Positions 1-6,213 of a stretch of 18,430 nucleotides of DNA are shown here, in pieces; position 1 is the stretch's first letter, and each line of letters begins with the position of its first letter. Below the pieces are notes generated by a model, which did not search any database, had not been told where the DNA came from, and saw only the letters and a list, made by a program, of their open reading frames with translations. The position numbers and the translations under genes are program-made. Source of the DNA: Bacteroidales bacterium (GTDB lineage Bacteria; Bacteroidota; Bacteroidia; Bacteroidales; Bacteroidaceae); assembly GCA_004558865.1 (NCBI GenBank), contig SFCY01000036.1, positions 1 to 18,430 on the forward strand. The letters are read 5' to 3'.

Positions 1-146
1 TGTTTGGTGGCCGCATGACCCACCAAAGGTTGAAATATGAAACTTTTCTTCAATTCAAGAGAGAAATCATACAGTTGCGGATTTTAGGATAATGAAAAAG
101 TTGGCAATCTTAAATGGATAAAACATTGAGTTTCATAAGATGATTT

Positions 147-190
147 CGCCTGTTTTTGCCGTATGTTGTCAAAAACAGGCGTTTCTTTTT
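147..190 (+). terminator. Rho-independent terminator of an upstream gene outside the window
   Basis: A perfect 12-bp inverted repeat (arms 147-158 and 170-181, 11-nt loop) is followed by a T-rich run (182-190). It sits directly before the promoter of the next operon, so it insulates that operon from whatever lies to the left. Confidence 0.8.
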
Positions 191-218
191 GCCATTACGC
201 TGATTTTGCCTATTTTTG
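189..218 (+). promoter_or_regulatory. Bacteroidetes-type promoter at the start codon of the first operon gene
   Basis: A TTG -33 element (189-191), a 19-nt spacer and a TATTTTTG -7 element (211-218) match the Bacteroidetes primary-sigma consensus TTG-N19-21-TAnnTTTG. The -7 box ends only 4 nt before the ATG at 223. The transcript would therefore begin at or next to the start codon, so the first message may be leaderless. The TSS is inferred, not measured. Confidence 0.75.
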
Positions 219-222
219 CATT

Positions 223-435
223 ATGAAACATCAAATAGACTGGAAAAAGGTGGTGGTCTTCTTCCTTGTGGCAGGAGGACTGGTTTTCATCACGGGCTCT
301 TTCCTCATGTCGCTCGGCATCTTCATCCTGCTCTTGATTGTCGATGGCCTAATCGCACAATGGCAGAACAAGAAGGAGTTTGAGAAGAAATGGAAGGAAC
401 TCATGGAAGAAAAGAAAAAAGAACACGATGAATAA
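223..435 (+). CDS. small predicted membrane protein, function unknown
   Basis: A 70-residue protein with no family I recognise. After a short basic N-terminus (KHQIDWKK) there are two closely spaced hydrophobic stretches, about residues 10-27 and 28-42. These could be one hairpin or one long helix. The C-terminus is highly charged, Lys/Glu-rich and probably helical (about 48-70). The frame extends upstream to 163, but I chose the ATG at 223. The promoter -7 box ends at 218, and the upstream extension overlaps the terminator hairpin. The stop codon overlaps the next start by 8 nt, implying translational coupling with the kinase-RapZ gene. A membrane-anchoring or scaffolding role for the downstream enzymes is speculation. 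Confidence 0.7.
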   Translation: MKHQIDWKKVVVFFLVAGGLVFITGSFLMSLGIFILLLIVDGLIAQWQNKKEFEKKWKELMEEKKKEHDE

Positions 436-1984
436 GCTCACGGAACTCTACAGGCAGTGGCGCGGAGAGGCTCCCGCCCGCGTTGAGAAATTGGCTGGGG
501 CGGGAAGCAACCGACAGTATTACCGACTTGCCGACGCTGAGGGACACAGCGTCATTGGCGTGGTGGGCACCAGCCGCGAGGAGGACCACGCCTTCGTGTC
601 GCTGGCCCGCCACTTCACCCTGCGCAAGTTGCCCGTGCCAGAGGTGTTGGCAGTGAGCGACGATGAGATGCGCTATCTGCAAACCGACTTGGGCCACGTC
701 TCCCTCTTCGACGCCATCAAGGGCGGGCGCGAGGCCGGCGGACGCTACAACCGCAGGGAGCAGCAGCTACTGCTCAACACCATCCACGAGCTGCCCGACA
801 TCCAGATACGCGGCGCGAGAGGGCTGGACTTCAACGTGTGCTATCCACAGCCGGAATTTGACGAGGACAGCGTGCTGTTCGACTTGAACTACTTCAAATA
901 CTGCTTTCTAAAGGCTACGGAGCTGGACTTCAACGAGCTCAAGCTGGAGGCCAACTTCCGCATGCTTGCCAAGGACCTGACGGCGGAGCCCGCCGAGAGC
1001 TTCCTCTACCGCGACTTCCAGGCACGCAACGTGATGCTCGACACCGAGGGGAGGCCCTACTTCATCGACTTCCAGGGCGGCCGCAAGGGACCCTACTATT
1101 ACGACCTGGCCTCATTTCTTTGGCAGGCCTCGGCCCGCTATTCCCACAAGCTACGCCGCGAACTGATTTTCGAATACTATAAGAGCCTGAGCCAATACAC
1201 CGAAGTGCCGAGCGTGCGCCACTTCGCCGAACGGCTCTCGCTGTTTGTCCTCTTCCGCACGCTGCAGGTGCTTGGCGCCTACGGCTTCCGCGGATATTTC
1301 GAGCGGAAGCCCCATTTCCTTCAGTCCATTCCTCCAGCCATCGACAATCTGCGCGATCTCCTGAAGCTGAGTCCCTCCGTGTTTCCCTATCCTTATATGA
1401 TGGACATGCTGCGGCGGCTCACGGAGTTGCCCCAGTTTGCCCCGCAAGAGCCTGTCGTGGCCAAGCGCAAGGATGGATACAAGACGACCGACCATCCCCT
1501 CTATTCCTCCAACCCGCAGGACGGCCCCGCCACCTTCTCCAAATACGACGGCAAGGGTCCCCTCGTGGTGCGCGTCTACAGCTTCTCCTACAAGAAAGGC
1601 ATACCCGACGACCCCTCGGGCAACGGCGGCGGCTACGTGTTCGACTGCCGCTCCACCCACAACCCCGGCCGATACGAGCCGTACAAGAAGCTCACGGGAC
1701 TCGACGAGCCTGTCATCCGATTCTTGGAGGACGACGGGGAGATTCTCGATTTCCTCAAGTGCGTCTACCAGTTGGCCGACCATCACGTGGCACGCTACAT
1801 CCAGCGGGGCTTCACCAACTTGATGTTCTGCTTCGGCTGCACCGGAGGCCAGCACCGCAGCGTCTACAGCGCCCAGCACTTGGCCGAACACATCAGCAGC
1901 AAGTTTGGCGTGGAGGTGCAGGTCATCCACCGGGAGCAGAATATCACTCAGACTTTTCCAGCGCATACAATCAAAAATGCATAA
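428..1984 (+). CDS. AmgK-like sugar kinase fused to a RapZ C-terminal domain
   Basis: A 518-residue two-domain protein. Residues about 15-310 form an APH/choline-kinase fold. The catalytic loop is YRDFQARN (Asp196, Asn201), the metal-binding motif is IDFQ (Asp214), and GPYYYDLASF follows. This DFQ version resembles AmgK, the MurNAc/GlcNAc anomeric kinase. A linker (about 320-375) leads to a domain at about 378-505 that aligns by eye with the RapZ C-terminal domain: FSYKKGIP, YVFDCRS-HNP, TGLDEPV and GCTGGQHRSVY (470-480), ending near HRE. In E. coli this domain binds glucosamine-6-phosphate and an sRNA. The basic KRKP-type tail of E. coli RapZ is absent here, as is RapZ's N-terminal P-loop domain. 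The frame starts earlier (380), but ATG 428 matches the kinase N-terminus and gives a short ATGAATAA overlap with the upstream gene. The substrate is inferred from motifs and from the MurU-like neighbour. Confidence 0.85.
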   Translation: MNKLTELYRQWRGEAPARVEKLAGAGSNRQYYRLADAEGHSVIGVVGTSREEDHAFVSLARHFTLRKLPVPEVLAVSDDEMRYLQTDLGHVSLFDAIKGGREAGGRYNRREQQLLLNTIHELPDIQIRGARGLDFNVCYPQPEFDEDSVLFDLNYFKYCFLKATELDFNELKLEANFRMLAKDLTAEPAESFLYRDFQARNVMLDTEGRPYFIDFQGGRKGPYYYDLASFLWQASARYSHKLRRELIFEYYKSLSQYTEVPSVRHFAERLSLFVLFRTLQVLGAYGFRGYFERKPHFLQSIPPAIDNLRDLLKLSPSVFPYPYMMDMLRRLTELPQFAPQEPVVAKRKDGYKTTDHPLYSSNPQDGPATFSKYDGKGPLVVRVYSFSYKKGIPDDPSGNGGGYVFDCRSTHNPGRYEPYKKLTGLDEPVIRFLEDDGEILDFLKCVYQLADHHVARYIQRGFTNLMFCFGCTGGQHRSVYSAQHLAEHISSKFGVEVQVIHREQNITQTFPAHTIKNA

Positions 1985-2384
1985 TAGACACACATATCAC
2001 ACACGGGTGGGCTGGTGGTACTGGCTGCTCTGTTTTTTGACCTTGGGATTCTGCGCCAAGGGTTCTTGGCCTTGGGAGGCCAGCTTTCTGCAGTGGGCTC
2101 TCACGATTTATCTCTTTTCCCTTACCCACCTCACCCGCTACGTGGTGGAAGGAGTGAACCTCACGGTGTTCTACGGCTTCTTTCTCAAGAAGACCATCCC
2201 CGTGAGTTCCATCACCTCCATCCAGCCCACGCACAATGTCCTCAGTTCCCCCGCCTTGTCCCTGCGCCGCCTCTCCATACGCTACAACAAGTATGATGAG
2301 ATACTCGTTTCGCCGGAAGAGCCTGAGGCCTTTGTTGCCGCCTTGAAAGCAGTGAATCCGAAAATTTTGACGCAGAAAGGATAA
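1977..2384 (+). CDS. membrane protein with bacterial PH domain (bPH_4/DUF1200-like)
   Basis: A 135-residue protein. Two hydrophobic segments (about 12-27 and 35-52) precede a soluble part. There, KKTIPVSSITSIQPTHN, the SSPALSLRRLSIRY stretch and ILVSPEEPEAFVAAL match the pattern of the bacterial PH family bPH_4 (DUF1200). This family includes small membrane proteins such as the SunI-type immunity protein. The frame is open upstream to 1905, but ATG 1977 is preferred: it lies in an 8-nt ATGCATAA overlap with the kinase stop, the same arrangement as at 428-435. No catalytic residues are seen, and the domain is probably a cytoplasmic binding or scaffold module. Its place between the kinase and nucleotidyltransferase suggests a linked envelope role, which is inference. 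Confidence 0.75.
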   Translation: MHNRHTYHTRVGWWYWLLCFLTLGFCAKGSWPWEASFLQWALTIYLFSLTHLTRYVVEGVNLTVFYGFFLKKTIPVSSITSIQPTHNVLSSPALSLRRLSIRYNKYDEILVSPEEPEAFVAALKAVNPKILTQKG

Positions 2385-2402
2385 AAAGCCGCCTGCCATG
2401 AA

Positions 2403-2432
2403 ATGGTTTTCTGAATTTTTGTGTTAACTTTG
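2403..2432 (+). promoter_or_regulatory. candidate internal promoter before the nucleotidyltransferase gene
   Basis: A TAACTTTG box (2425-2432) matches the Bacteroidetes -7 consensus. The base triplet 19 nt upstream (2403-2405) is ATG rather than TTG, so the -33 element is weak. As at 223, the -7 box ends 4 nt before the start codon (2437), and the 11-mer TTTGCATTATG is identical at both genes. The TSS would fall at or beside the start codon. Confidence 0.55.
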
Positions 2433-2436
2433 CATT

Positions 2437-3258
2437 ATGAAACAGGCAATGATTTTCGCAGCCGGACTTGGCACCCGCCTCAAACCTCTGACCGACCGAA
2501 TGCCTAAGGCTTTGGTCAGGGTAGGGGGAGAGCCGCTGCTAAAGCATGTCGTATTGAAACTACGCAATGCAGGCTTTGACCGTGTTGTCGTCAACGTCCA
2601 CCATTTTGCCGACCAAATCGTCCAATATCTTCAGGAGAATGACAATTTCGGCATGGACATCCGTATCTCCAACGAGCGCAGCATGCTCTTGGAGACGGGC
2701 GGAGGCCTGAAGAAGGCCGCGCCGCTCTTCGATTCCTCATCGCCCATCTTCATCCACAACGTCGACATACTGAGCAATCTCGATTTCAACGCTTTCTATG
2801 GGGCCGACAGGGCGGTGGTGTGCCCCTCGTGCGGTGTACCCCACGAGATGGCCGAGGCCACGCTCCTTGTCTCCTGGCGCAAGACCAAACGCTACCTCAT
2901 TTTCAACGGCCAGATGCGCCTTGTGGGCTGGGTCAATGCCGAGACAAGGCAAATCAAGAGTTGCTATGGGGAAATCCGCTGCTTGGAGGCCGAGATAAGG
3001 CAGGGAGAAGTGCTGGAGACCTTGCGCCGCCACGGCCTCCGCCTGTATGCCTTCTCGGGCATCCACACCTTCTCGCCGAGTCTCTTCAAGCTGATGGACG
3101 CATATCCCGACCGGTTTCCCATCATCGACTTCTACCTCGACAATGCGGCGAAGGTGGCCATCAAGGGCATCGCCGACGACAACCTGCGGCTGCTCGACGT
3201 GGGCAAGCAGGACACGCTGGACCAAGCTGAATCTTTTTTATCACAATATGGCTGCTGA
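2437..3258 (+). CDS. MurU-like sugar-1-phosphate nucleotidyltransferase
   Basis: A 273-residue nucleotidyltransferase of the GT-A fold (NTP_transferase family). The signature AAGLGTRLKPLTDRMPKALV lies at residues 8-27. LLETGGGLKKA (84-94), the metal-binding NVD motif (108-110), FSGIHTFSP and a C-terminal LLDVGKQDTLDQAESFL follow. The order and wording match MurU, which makes UDP-MurNAc from MurNAc-1-phosphate. This protein is about 50 residues longer than Pseudomonas MurU. The extra length lies in the middle (about residues 120-185) and includes Cys-containing stretches. An AmgK-like kinase two genes upstream would supply the sugar-1-phosphate substrate, which supports the MurU reading. A generic glucose- or mannose-1-phosphate nucleotidyltransferase is the alternative. 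The gene is 52 nt after the PH gene and 36 nt before guaA. Confidence 0.8.
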   Translation: MKQAMIFAAGLGTRLKPLTDRMPKALVRVGGEPLLKHVVLKLRNAGFDRVVVNVHHFADQIVQYLQENDNFGMDIRISNERSMLLETGGGLKKAAPLFDSSSPIFIHNVDILSNLDFNAFYGADRAVVCPSCGVPHEMAEATLLVSWRKTKRYLIFNGQMRLVGWVNAETRQIKSCYGEIRCLEAEIRQGEVLETLRRHGLRLYAFSGIHTFSPSLFKLMDAYPDRFPIIDFYLDNAAKVAIKGIADDNLRLLDVGKQDTLDQAESFLSQYGC

Positions 3259-3294
3259 GGCGCAAGGCCGGCAGCCCTACTTAAACCATATCAA

Positions 3295-4839
3295 ATGCAA
3301 CAGAAGATCATCATACTCGATTTCGGATCGCAGACCACACAGCTCATCGGGCGTCGTGTGCGCGAGCTCGACACCTTCTGCGAAATCCTTCCCTACAACA
3401 AGTTCCCAAAGGACGATCCCGGCATCATCGGCGTGATACTGAGCGGCAGCCCCTATTCGGTCCACGACAAGGAAGCCTTCAAGTGCGACCTTGGCGACGT
3501 CGTTGGAAAATACCCCGTGCTGGGCATCTGCTACGGCGCGCAGTATATCGCCTATAGCAATGGCGGCAAGGTGGAGCAGACCAGCACGCGCGAATACGGA
3601 CGCGCCAATCTACGCACCATCGACCTCGCCAATCCCCTCTTCAAGGACTTTGAACCCAACTCGCAGGTGTGGATGAGCCATGGCGACACCATCACCGCCA
3701 TTCCGCAGGACTGCCACGTCATCGCCAGCACCGACGATGTGCGCTTCGCCGCCTACGCCAGCACGCGCAACCCCCTCTGGGCCGTGCAGTTCCACCCCGA
3801 GGTGTTCCACACCACGCAGGGCAAGACGCTGCTGAGGAATTTCGTGGTTGACATCTGCCACAGCCGCCAGGAGTGGAGTCCGGCCTCGTTTGTGGAGACA
3901 ACGGTCAACGAGCTGCGCCAGCAGATAGGCAACGACCGCGTGATACTCGGTCTCTCGGGCGGCGTAGACTCTTCGGTTTGCGCCACGCTGCTCAACAAGG
4001 CCATCGGCCGCAATCTCACCTGCATCTTCGTCGACCACGGCATGCTGCGCAAGGATGAGTTCCGTAAGGTGATGGACGCCTATCAGGGACTGGGCCTCAA
4101 CGTGGTGGGTGTCGATGCCAGCGCCAAGTTCTTCAAGGACCTCGACGGTGTGAGCGACCCCGAGCGCAAGCGCAAGATCATAGGCCGCGACTTCGTTGAG
4201 GTCTTCAACGCCGAGGCCAAGAAGATCACCGACGCCAAGTGGCTCGCACAGGGCACCATCTATCCCGACCGCATAGAGAGCCTGAGTATCACGGGCATGA
4301 CCATCAAGAGCCACCACAACGTGGGCGGACTGCCCAAGGACATGAAGCTCCAGCTCTGCGAGCCGCTGAAGTGGCTCTTCAAGGACGAGGTGCGCCGCGT
4401 GGGCCGCCAGCTCAACATGCCCGAACGGCTCATCAACCGCCATCCATTCCCCGGCCCTGGACTGGCCGTGCGCATCTTAGGCACCATCACGCCCGAGAAG
4501 GTGCGCATCCTGCAGGAGGCCGACGACATCTACATCGAGGCCATGCACGCCTACACCATGCCCGACGGCTCGTCGCTCTACGACCATGTGTGGCAGGCGG
4601 GAACCATTCTGCTCTCCACCATACGCTCTGTAGGCGTGATGGGAGATGAGCGCACCTACGAGCATCCTGTGGCCCTAAGGGCCGTGACCTCGCAGGACGC
4701 CATGACGGCCGACTGGGCGCATCTGCCCTACGACTTCTTGGCCAAGGTCTCCAACGAGATCATCAACAAGGTGAGGGGTGTCAACCGCGTCTGCTACGAC
4801 ATATCCTCCAAACCGCCCTCGACGATAGAGTGGGAATAG
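3295..4839 (+). CDS. guaA: GMP synthase (glutamine-hydrolysing)
   Basis: A 514-residue protein of normal family length that converts XMP to GMP with ATP and glutamine in the cytoplasm. The N-terminal class I glutamine amidotransferase (about 4-190) begins IIILDFGSQ. Its triad is Cys79 in GICYGAQ with His167 and Glu169 in QFHPEV. The ATP-pyrophosphatase domain carries the P-loop LGLSGGVDSSV (218-228). The C-terminal dimerisation domain contains RHPFPGPGLAVRILG and ends RVCYDISSKPPSTIEWE, the usual GuaA terminus. The start at 3295 puts the catalytic domain directly at the N-terminus as in other GuaA proteins. It follows the MurU-like gene by 36 nt with no terminator between them, so co-transcription is likely. 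Confidence 0.97.
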   Translation: MQQKIIILDFGSQTTQLIGRRVRELDTFCEILPYNKFPKDDPGIIGVILSGSPYSVHDKEAFKCDLGDVVGKYPVLGICYGAQYIAYSNGGKVEQTSTREYGRANLRTIDLANPLFKDFEPNSQVWMSHGDTITAIPQDCHVIASTDDVRFAAYASTRNPLWAVQFHPEVFHTTQGKTLLRNFVVDICHSRQEWSPASFVETTVNELRQQIGNDRVILGLSGGVDSSVCATLLNKAIGRNLTCIFVDHGMLRKDEFRKVMDAYQGLGLNVVGVDASAKFFKDLDGVSDPERKRKIIGRDFVEVFNAEAKKITDAKWLAQGTIYPDRIESLSITGMTIKSHHNVGGLPKDMKLQLCEPLKWLFKDEVRRVGRQLNMPERLINRHPFPGPGLAVRILGTITPEKVRILQEADDIYIEAMHAYTMPDGSSLYDHVWQAGTILLSTIRSVGVMGDERTYEHPVALRAVTSQDAMTADWAHLPYDFLAKVSNEIINKVRGVNRVCYDISSKPPSTIEWE

Positions 4840-4843
4840 GGCA

Positions 4844-4996
4844 ATGGCAAAGGTGTTTTCCCACTTCGGCCAGTCGGACGGCGAGGAGCGGCGCGATGAG
4901 CTCATCCGCACCATCAGCCACAGTATAGAGCATCTTACCACTTCCGAGTTGGAGGCTCTCTATTACGACATGCTCACGAAAGACTACATCCGCTGA
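4844..4996 (+). CDS. small hypothetical protein downstream of guaA
   Basis: A 50-codon ORF starts 4 nt after the guaA stop and ends before the operon terminator. The product is MAKVFSHFGQSDGEERRDELI followed by a helical region and ending YYDMLTKDYIR. It is hydrophilic, with no signal peptide or membrane segment, and a leucine/isoleucine pattern suggests helices. Third codon positions are GC-rich like those of guaA, which supports real coding. No family is recognised. The tight spacing suggests translation from the guaA message. No clear ribosome-binding site is visible. Confidence 0.5.
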   Translation: MAKVFSHFGQSDGEERRDELIRTISHSIEHLTTSELEALYYDMLTKDYIR

Positions 4997-5058
4997 CGCC
5001 GCGCCATGCCCTGCCCTCATCGGGTTCTGAATGGCCAGCATACGTCCATACCCCACAC

Positions 5059-5106
5059 CGAAAGCCAACATCCACGACTTCCGTGGTGTTGGCTTTCGAC
5101 GTTTTT
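5059..5106 (+). terminator. Rho-independent terminator of the guaA operon
   Basis: A long hairpin (5059-5098) has a 12-bp perfect outer stem (CGAAAGCCAACA and its complement), one bulged T, and a 5-bp inner stem with a short loop. It is followed by TTTTT (5102-5106). It closes the cluster that begins at 223. Confidence 0.85.
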
Positions 5107-5215
5107 GCCGGTCTTGTCACTTTGTCTCTTCATTCCCACGGATTGCTGACGAGAGCCGAGAGTCGCAAACAAGCCGCCGGACAGGTGGAAAACGCCGTAC
5201 TTTAAAGTTCAAAAT

Positions 5216-5674
5216 ATGAAAAGAATTAGAACAATGAGAATGTCTTTATACAAGCTGTTCCTAATATTGGTGATTACTTTAAACTCTAATGCGCTCCATG
5301 CATGCGATATTAAGTTCAAACTTTTTTATACAAGTATTTACACGACAACAATTTTCAGTCTCACGCCCCAAGTATATGACTCAGGATTTCGCCAAACTGC
5401 TTCGGATTCTATTATAGTAGTTTCTGATTCGATAATTATGAATCTTCTAAATAAGATAGATTCACTTCCTGAGGATAAAAATGCGGCAATCAATGATTTG
5501 GATGTTCGTGGGAAGATGATCTTTTATAGGGGTGGGCAAGTGTTTGAAACTTGCTATCTCGATGCATTTTCGATATTGCGAAGTGATGGAAAAATATATA
5601 AGATTGATGATAGATTTCGACAAATGGTCGACGCGGCCATTAAATCTCAAAAAATAGATGGTTGTATGTTTTAA
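5216..5674 (+). CDS. hypothetical predicted lipoprotein
   Basis: A 152-residue protein with no recognised family. The N-terminus has basic residues, a hydrophobic core (about 11-24) and LHAC (27-30), a plausible lipobox with lipidated Cys30, so export to the periplasm or outer membrane is likely. In-frame starts exist at 5216, 5234 and 5240. The later two give a more conventional signal length, and I report the longest. The gene is clearly more AT-rich than its neighbours, suggesting horizontal acquisition. It lies just upstream of a decayed RHS-repeat fragment, so an orphan immunity or RHS-associated protein is conceivable. That is inference only. Confidence 0.6.
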   Translation: MKRIRTMRMSLYKLFLILVITLNSNALHACDIKFKLFYTSIYTTTIFSLTPQVYDSGFRQTASDSIIVVSDSIIMNLLNKIDSLPEDKNAAINDLDVRGKMIFYRGGQVFETCYLDAFSILRSDGKIYKIDDRFRQMVDAAIKSQKIDGCMF

Positions 5675-5829
5675 AGACATAAAACTAAATAGCCCCAAAT
5701 GCCCATGTGGATGATTCGTTTCACAATAATTGAGCCTACGCCCGATTGCAGGGTGCTTCCGCACACTCTTTGATGACGACATAAGGCCGCAAAGGTCACA
5801 ACCGATGCAGGGACCGTGCCTTGCGCCGG

Positions 5830-5942
5830 CCCTAATGGACGGCACCCGCGGCATCACAAGCATTGCCTACGACGACAACGGTAGTCCGGCGGGCATACAT
5901 TCGCCAACGGCAGCGCGACGGACTATCTGGAAAATATCTATT
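5830..5942 (+). pseudogene. remnant of an RHS/YD-repeat protein, frameshifted
   Basis: Translated from 5835, one frame reads MDGTRGITSIAYDDNGSPAGI. The next frame from 5900 continues FANGSATDYL before a TGA at about 5942. Joined, these match the repeat seen in Bacteroidetes RHS/YD-repeat proteins (GI-I-YD-NG-P--I-FANGSATDYLY). The frame break near 5897-5900 and the stop shortly after show that this is debris, not a working gene. The remaining bases of the 5675-6213 interval show no convincing ORF. The identification is by motif memory and is short. Confidence 0.55.
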
Positions 5943-6099
5943 GAGCCGTTTTTTGACTGCGCCATCATCCTCCTATGCCCGCCATATCATTACCGGGCTG
6001 CAGCATTTTTTTGTATTGCATCAAACCGATTTGCCAAAGGTGGAAGCCGTTGGCATGGCTGGTTTCCTCAAGGGAGCAGATAAGAGGCGGCACATCGAA

Positions 6100-6151
6100 C
6101 ATGGGAAATGGAAACGGCAAATCTCGGAAGCGCATTCCGGGATTTGCCGTT
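6100..6151 (-). terminator. probable terminator of the minus-strand acyl-CoA synthetase gene
   Basis: An inverted repeat with 17-nt arms (6113-6129 and 6135-6151, one G-U pair, 5-nt loop) is followed on the minus strand by a T-rich stretch (6100-6112). It lies about 60 nt beyond the stop codon of the gene ending at 6214. Confidence 0.7.
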
Positions 6152-6213
6152 AAGGGGATGGCCGGCTGATGTTGGCAGCCTGGCTGGTTGAACCTATATA
6201 TAAATAAGGTGTG

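Larger units (their letters stand above)
5675..6213. other. gene-free interval with RHS debris and a terminator
   Basis: This 539-nt interval between the hypothetical lipoprotein and the minus-strand acyl-CoA synthetase holds the RHS remnant (about 5830-5942) and the hairpin at 6113-6151. The ORFs open here are short and overlap in several frames without family resemblance, so I see no intact gene. Confidence 0.6.

Noticed and set aside
3..92. 3' end of an upstream plus-strand gene (frame ending with TAA at 90-92)
   Set aside because: About 29 open codons reach the window edge, but there is no recognisable family and composition is uninformative. The terminator at 147-190 does imply an upstream gene.
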